DNA of 33,408 nucleotides from positions 1 to 33,408 of the forward strand of contig VBBH01000029.1 of assembly GCA_005888695.1 (NCBI GenBank), written 5' to 3'. The notes under the pieces were generated by a model. That model was given only the letters and a program-made list of their open reading frames with translations. It was not told the origin of the DNA and made no database searches. A program made the translations under genes and the position numbers. Shown piece by piece: positions 30,573 to 33,408 of this stretch (positions within the stretch are counted from its first letter, which is position 1; each line of letters opens with the position of its first letter). This DNA comes from Candidatus Bathyarchaeota archaeon (GTDB taxonomy: Archaea; Thermoproteota; Bathyarchaeia; 40CM-2-53-6).

Positions 30573-31357
30573 CCGGAGGTGTCTTCCTCGTCGTCTTCAC
30601 CAGAGCCGTAGAGTGCGTTCAGTTCGAGAAGGGAAAGTTTCTCCTTCTTCTCTAGTTTTTCCTGTGCTACAGCTTTCAATCCTTCGCGATGAGCCCTGTC
30701 CTTCTCTGTTCGCATAACTCGTGTGGTGTACCTGTTTTGGTTTTGGGCCATGAGAAACTTTTGTGCCGCTAATAGTGCCTTCTCCCTGGTTACGTCCAGC
30801 AAGACAACTTTCTCATCGATCTCCTGCTTTATCGAAGAGGATTGCTCTCTCAGTTTGAGAATTTCGAGATGATGCTTCTGACTCTCTGCGGCCAATTCCT
30901 GAATCTTCGCGTGAACCGTGTCGCCTTCTTGTTTGTACTTCTCGATCTCGCCGCGTAGCTGTTGGAGCTTCCGGTTACTTACAACTTGAGATTCCCGAGC
31001 TCTTATCTGGATCATCATGCGTTTCTCCTGGTCTCGATCGAAGGGAGTAGTCTGAACTTTCCATTCCAGGCTTGCTAGCTCTTTCTCGGCCTGAGCGGCT
31101 CTTCTTCCTCCTGGGGTGCTCTTTCTTGTCTCTGAGAATTGTTCGATGCCATTCTTGGCCTTGGTCCGGAGCTGGTCCCGTTCCTGCTTGAGAAGTTTGA
31201 TTGTTTCGTTTAGTTGGTCGCGTTTGTCTCGGTTGTCGGAGAGTTCTGATCTTACTTCTTTGAGTTTGGAGCTTAGTTCTCGGAGGTTTTGTATGAGGCT
31301 CCGTTCTTCATCTCTGAGTTTGTTCCGTTCCTCTTCCAAGCGGCCAATGTCGTCCAA
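30569..31357 (-). CDS. Archaeal coiled-coil protein (COG1340-like)
   Basis: This is a 262-residue, almost entirely helical and highly charged protein. Heptad-like coiled coils span about 1-70 and 110-205, broken near 77-105 by GRRAAQAEKELASLEWKVQTTPFDRDQE, the most family-like stretch. The C-terminus ends in an acidic tail (GSGEDDEEDTSG). It resembles the uncharacterised archaeal coiled-coil family COG1340; the role is unknown. The apparent start is TTG 31357. It heads the run coiled coil, mtnP, uppS, perhaps smc, on the minus strand, and its stop overlaps mtnP by TTGA. Its first 150 coding bases are T/G-rich on the plus strand, unlike the rest. Confidence 0.75.
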   Translation of the reverse strand: MDDIGRLEEERNKLRDEERSLIQNLRELSSKLKEVRSELSDNRDKRDQLNETIKLLKQERDQLRTKAKNGIEQFSETRKSTPGGRRAAQAEKELASLEWKVQTTPFDRDQEKRMMIQIRARESQVVSNRKLQQLRGEIEKYKQEGDTVHAKIQELAAESQKHHLEILKLREQSSSIKQEIDEKVVLLDVTREKALLAAQKFLMAQNQNRYTTRVMRTEKDRAHREGLKAVAQEKLEKKEKLSLLELNALYGSGEDDEEDTSG

Positions 31358-31475
31358 GGTTTTTCTTGTACCAGCAGGGGGATTGGGATTGCCTTCCAGA
31401 GAAGGCGTGAAATTATACAGGTTCTAATTGTTAGTTGTACGGGTTTATAGACGTTCACAGTGGTGGGAGACGAGC

Positions 31476-32210
31476 GTGGTAGTTAGTTCGTCTCGTGTGG
31501 AGAGAGTGGGGGACCGGTTGGTGATTGTTGGGACTGTCCATGTGGACCCTTCTAGTGTGTCTCAGGCGAGGGATGTGATCAGTAGAGTCCGACCTGGTGT
31601 TGTGGCTTTGGAGCTTGATGAGACTCGTCTTCGCGCTTTGATTGATCCTTCTTCGACTAGGAATGTGGGGGGTGTGGGACGGGTGGCGTCGTCTGGTTTG
31701 TCGGTCCTGTTGATGGCTGTGCTTGAGAGGTTTGCGGGTCGTTTGACCGGGTCTGCTCCTGGGATGGAGATGCTTGGGGCGGCGGAGGAGGCTAAACTTG
31801 TTGGTGCGGCTGTGGCGTTGATTGATCTTCCAATAGATCGGACGGTTGGATTGTTGAGGAGTATTCCTTTGAGGGAGAAGCTGAAATTGGTTGTTGATGC
31901 GGTTGCTAGCTTGGTGGTTCTGCCTTTTGGTGGGGGAGGGGAGGGTTTGGGGGAGATGGCGGAGGATGTGGTTGGTCATCTTGGAGTGTTCAGGAGGAGG
32001 TATCCGGAGCTTAGTCGATTGTTGATCGATGTGCGGGAGGAGTATATGGCGGTGCGGGTGAAGAATTTGCTGGATGGATCTGTGGGTGTTGTTGTGGTGG
32101 TTGTTGGGTTGGGGCATTTGAGGGGGTTGGCGAAGAGATTGGTTGGTTATGGGGATGGTAGTGTGAAGGGAGGGTTTAGTGTGGGAGCGTCCTGGACGGT
32201 CGGGACCTAG
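31476..32210 (+). CDS. TraB/PrgY-family domain protein, short form
   Basis: TraB-family proteins are linked to pheromone control in Enterococcus and to membranes in eukaryotes; the activity is unclear, though a peptidase-like fold has been proposed. The conserved IVGTVHVDPSSV near the N-terminus, VVALELDETRLRAL and the C-terminal VVGLGHLRGLAK are present. I start it at GTG 31476 (MVVSSSRVERVGDRLVIVG), preceded by GGTGGGAG; the frame is open to 31428. At 244 residues it stops soon after the GxxH motif and lacks the membrane segments at the C-terminus of many archaeal members. Codons strongly avoid C at the third position. Confidence 0.8.
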   Translation: MVVSSSRVERVGDRLVIVGTVHVDPSSVSQARDVISRVRPGVVALELDETRLRALIDPSSTRNVGGVGRVASSGLSVLLMAVLERFAGRLTGSAPGMEMLGAAEEAKLVGAAVALIDLPIDRTVGLLRSIPLREKLKLVVDAVASLVVLPFGGGGEGLGEMAEDVVGHLGVFRRRYPELSRLLIDVREEYMAVRVKNLLDGSVGVVVVVVGLGHLRGLAKRLVGYGDGSVKGGFSVGASWTVGT

Positions 32211-32225
32211 AGTTGGAATCTTGAT

Positions 32226-32846
32226 TTGTTGGATGATATTCTTTCTGGGTGGCGTCGGGGTTCTCGGGGTCCCCTGCCACAACTCACTAGTCTGCAGGTT
32301 CTGGCGGCGCTGATTTTGATTAGGGGTGAGGGTCCGGTGGGTAGGAGATTGTTGTCGCAGGCTTTGGGGATCAATGATGGTGTTGCACGCGGATTGCTTG
32401 AAAGATTGTCTGAGAAGGACTTGATCAGGATTGCTGAGAATGGGGCGTCGTTATCTGAAGCTGGGAGGAAGAGATTGGATAGTGAGCTGGGACTGTTAGG
32501 GGTTGGAAGTATTCATGAGTTGGGGGAGACAGAGCTTGTTCCCGGGAAGAGGGCTGTTGGCGTCCATCTCTCTGGTCGTTATGTGATGGGTTTGAACGGG
32601 ATTCGTGAAAGGGATGAGGCTGTCCGGGTGGGGGCGGATGGAGCGATCACGATGGCATTGCTGAATGGGAGGCTCGTGGTTCCTCCTGATAACAAGGATG
32701 TGCGTGATATGTCTAGGGATGAGGATTCACGGTTGAGAGGACTGTTTGGACCGGCAGAGAAGGATCTGTTGATTGTTGGATTTGCGAGTGATTCGAGGCT
32801 GGCTTTGGTGGGAGCATTGGCGGCGGTATTGAGTTTGGCCAGGTGA
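32226..32846 (+). CDS. DUF4443 winged-helix-containing protein
   Basis: This is a 206-residue protein, 15 nt after the TraB-like gene. The N-terminal part (about 20-88: LTSLQVLAALILIRGEGPVGRRLLSQALGINDGVARGLLERL) is a winged helix. The rest (VHLSGRYVMGLNGIRERDEAVRVGADGAITM, then DLLIVGFASDSRLALVGALAAVL) matches from memory the DUF4443 domain of TACK archaea. It may be a regulator with a ligand domain, but no function is established. The start is TTG 32226 or 32229. It is followed by two T-runs, so it ends a two-gene transcript. It shares the G/T-biased base use of its neighbour. Confidence 0.7.
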   Translation: MLDDILSGWRRGSRGPLPQLTSLQVLAALILIRGEGPVGRRLLSQALGINDGVARGLLERLSEKDLIRIAENGASLSEAGRKRLDSELGLLGVGSIHELGETELVPGKRAVGVHLSGRYVMGLNGIRERDEAVRVGADGAITMALLNGRLVVPPDNKDVRDMSRDEDSRLRGLFGPAEKDLLIVGFASDSRLALVGALAAVLSLAR

Positions 32847-32877
32847 AGTTGGATATTGGGGTTTTGTGTCTTGGGAC

Positions 32878-32902
32878 TTTTTTGGTATTGCTCCCTTTTT
32901 TT
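32878..32902 (+). terminator. T-tract terminator after the TraB/DUF4443 pair
   Basis: Runs of six T (32878-32883) and seven T (32896-32902) begin 32 nt after the DUF4443 stop. Archaeal RNA polymerase terminates at such T-tracts without needing a hairpin. The surrounding sequence is generally T-rich, which lowers certainty. Confidence 0.5.
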
Positions 32903-33130
32903 CTAGTGATGGGCTAGTTTTGCTGGTTGTTTTTGACATTCTATGTGAAGGAATGGTCATGCCAAGAGGTATTGTTGCTGTTGTAAATTGACATTTTCGT
33001 GAGGGGGTAGTCGTTTTGCACGCGTTTCCTAGGCGATTCTAGGGGGTCCCCGGGTTTTGGGAATTGGGTAGGGAATGTGTCTCTCGGTTTCCTCTCTTGG
33101 TTATGTCCTGCGCCTCATGTCTATACTCCC

Positions 33131-33408
33131 ATGGATGAGCCTGAGGAGGACTCATTGACCGAGCTTGCAGATCAGACTGAGAAGAGGTATAGCAGTTTTC
33201 GGAAGGGCGAGAGGAAGCAGATGATCGATACCTTGCATGATCTCATTGAGGAGAGTGGTAAGCGTGCTACTTCTCAGTACACTCCCTCGAAGGAGCGGGT
33301 TAGATGGGTGAAGTTGACGGGGCAATTGATCTGGTACAAGGATCATGTATTGAGGAACTATGATTTCGAGAGAATGGCGATTGAGGTCCAGCAGTTGAAG
33401 AAGAGATT
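33131..33408 (+). CDS. Hypothetical charged helical protein, 3' end outside window
   Basis: An ATG at 33131 opens a frame that runs without a stop to the end of the window (92 codons). It begins MDEPEEDSLTELADQTEKRY and continues with RKGERKQMIDTLHDLIEE, WVKLTGQLIWYKDHVLRNYDFERM and IEVQQLKKR. The composition is charged and helical, with no membrane segment or known motif. Base use returns to the more A-rich pattern of the rest of the window, which supports real coding. No family is recognised. Confidence 0.6.
   Translation, partial: MDEPEEDSLTELADQTEKRYSSFRKGERKQMIDTLHDLIEESGKRATSQYTPSKERVRWVKLTGQLIWYKDHVLRNYDFERMAIEVQQLKKR

Larger units (their letters stand above)
31476..33060. other. Region of extreme plus-strand G/T bias
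   Basis: The plus strand is strikingly poor in C. In 32041-32160 I count 57 G and 6 C, and in 32581-32640 29 G and 6 C; a Hef line (24001-24060) has 16 of each. The bias covers two genes and the spacer after them, and a T-excess begins inside the opposite-strand coiled-coil gene (31201-31260: 29 T, 5 A). The 284-bp spacer 32847-33130 holds no other gene that I can support. Confidence 0.7.

Noticed and set aside
31455..32282. Long minus-strand frame rich in His, Gln, Pro and Asn
   Set aside because: It is the complement of the G/T-rich TraB-like gene. Its odd composition follows from the base bias, and the plus strand has clear family motifs.
1..33408. CRISPR arrays, insertion sequences, prophage genes
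   Set aside because: No regularly spaced repeats, transposase, integrase or phage structural motifs were seen.

Overview
The window is a gene-dense stretch of archaeal chromosome. It encodes the PolD large subunit, SRP54, eIF5A with deoxyhypusine synthase, Nob1, a GfcR-type PyrE-like protein, a Hef-type helicase and archaeal-style TATA promoters. A complete eukaryotic-type DNA topoisomerase IB, a DUF4443 protein and a possible NitrOD-type output domain point to the Nitrososphaerota/Bathyarchaeia part of the TACK group; this placement is inference. I see no rRNA, tRNA, CRISPR array, insertion sequence or prophage, so the region looks like chromosomal core with a few lineage-specific small membrane genes.

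Layout. (1) 1-1911: the end of a KaiC/GvpD-like RecA-fold ATPase faces a three-gene minus-strand set (two 3-TM proteins, then a NitrOD5-like protein). A tail-to-tail spacer with mutually exclusive stems separates them. (2) 2124-6423: the kleisin ScpA, a lone LarA-type racemase, a small membrane protein with a terminator hairpin, a ribbon-helix-helix-like protein next to an inverted repeat, and Y-family polymerase DinB. (3) 6536-14656: the PolD large subunit overlapping a VIT1/CCC1 metal transporter, then an HPF-like protein, an aldo/keto reductase, a DUF309 protein and several membrane proteins including a DoxX-like one. (4) 14885-21859: a thioredoxin-fold protein, SRP54, DHS, eIF5A, NAD kinase, Nob1, nicotinate phosphoribosyltransferase and GfcR. 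(5) 21986-28873: topoisomerase IB, Hef helicase and SMC. (6) 28982-31357: cis-prenyltransferase, MTA phosphorylase and a coiled-coil protein, probably one operon. (7) 31476-33408: TraB-like and DUF4443 proteins in strongly G/T-biased sequence, then a gene cut by the window end.

How the genes fit together. Chromosome maintenance dominates: ScpA and SMC are condensin partners, PolD replicates, DinB bypasses lesions, Hef remodels forks and TopIB relaxes supercoils. Translation and targeting are served by eIF5A with its modifying enzyme, Nob1 (16S rRNA 3' end), an HPF-like factor and SRP54. NAPRT and NAD kinase cover NAD salvage and NADP formation. Many genes appear to start with TTG or GTG, and several pairs share a 4-nt TTGA or GTGA stop/start overlap, which suggests coupled translation. 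Starts are my readings of the sequence and are the least certain part of the annotation.
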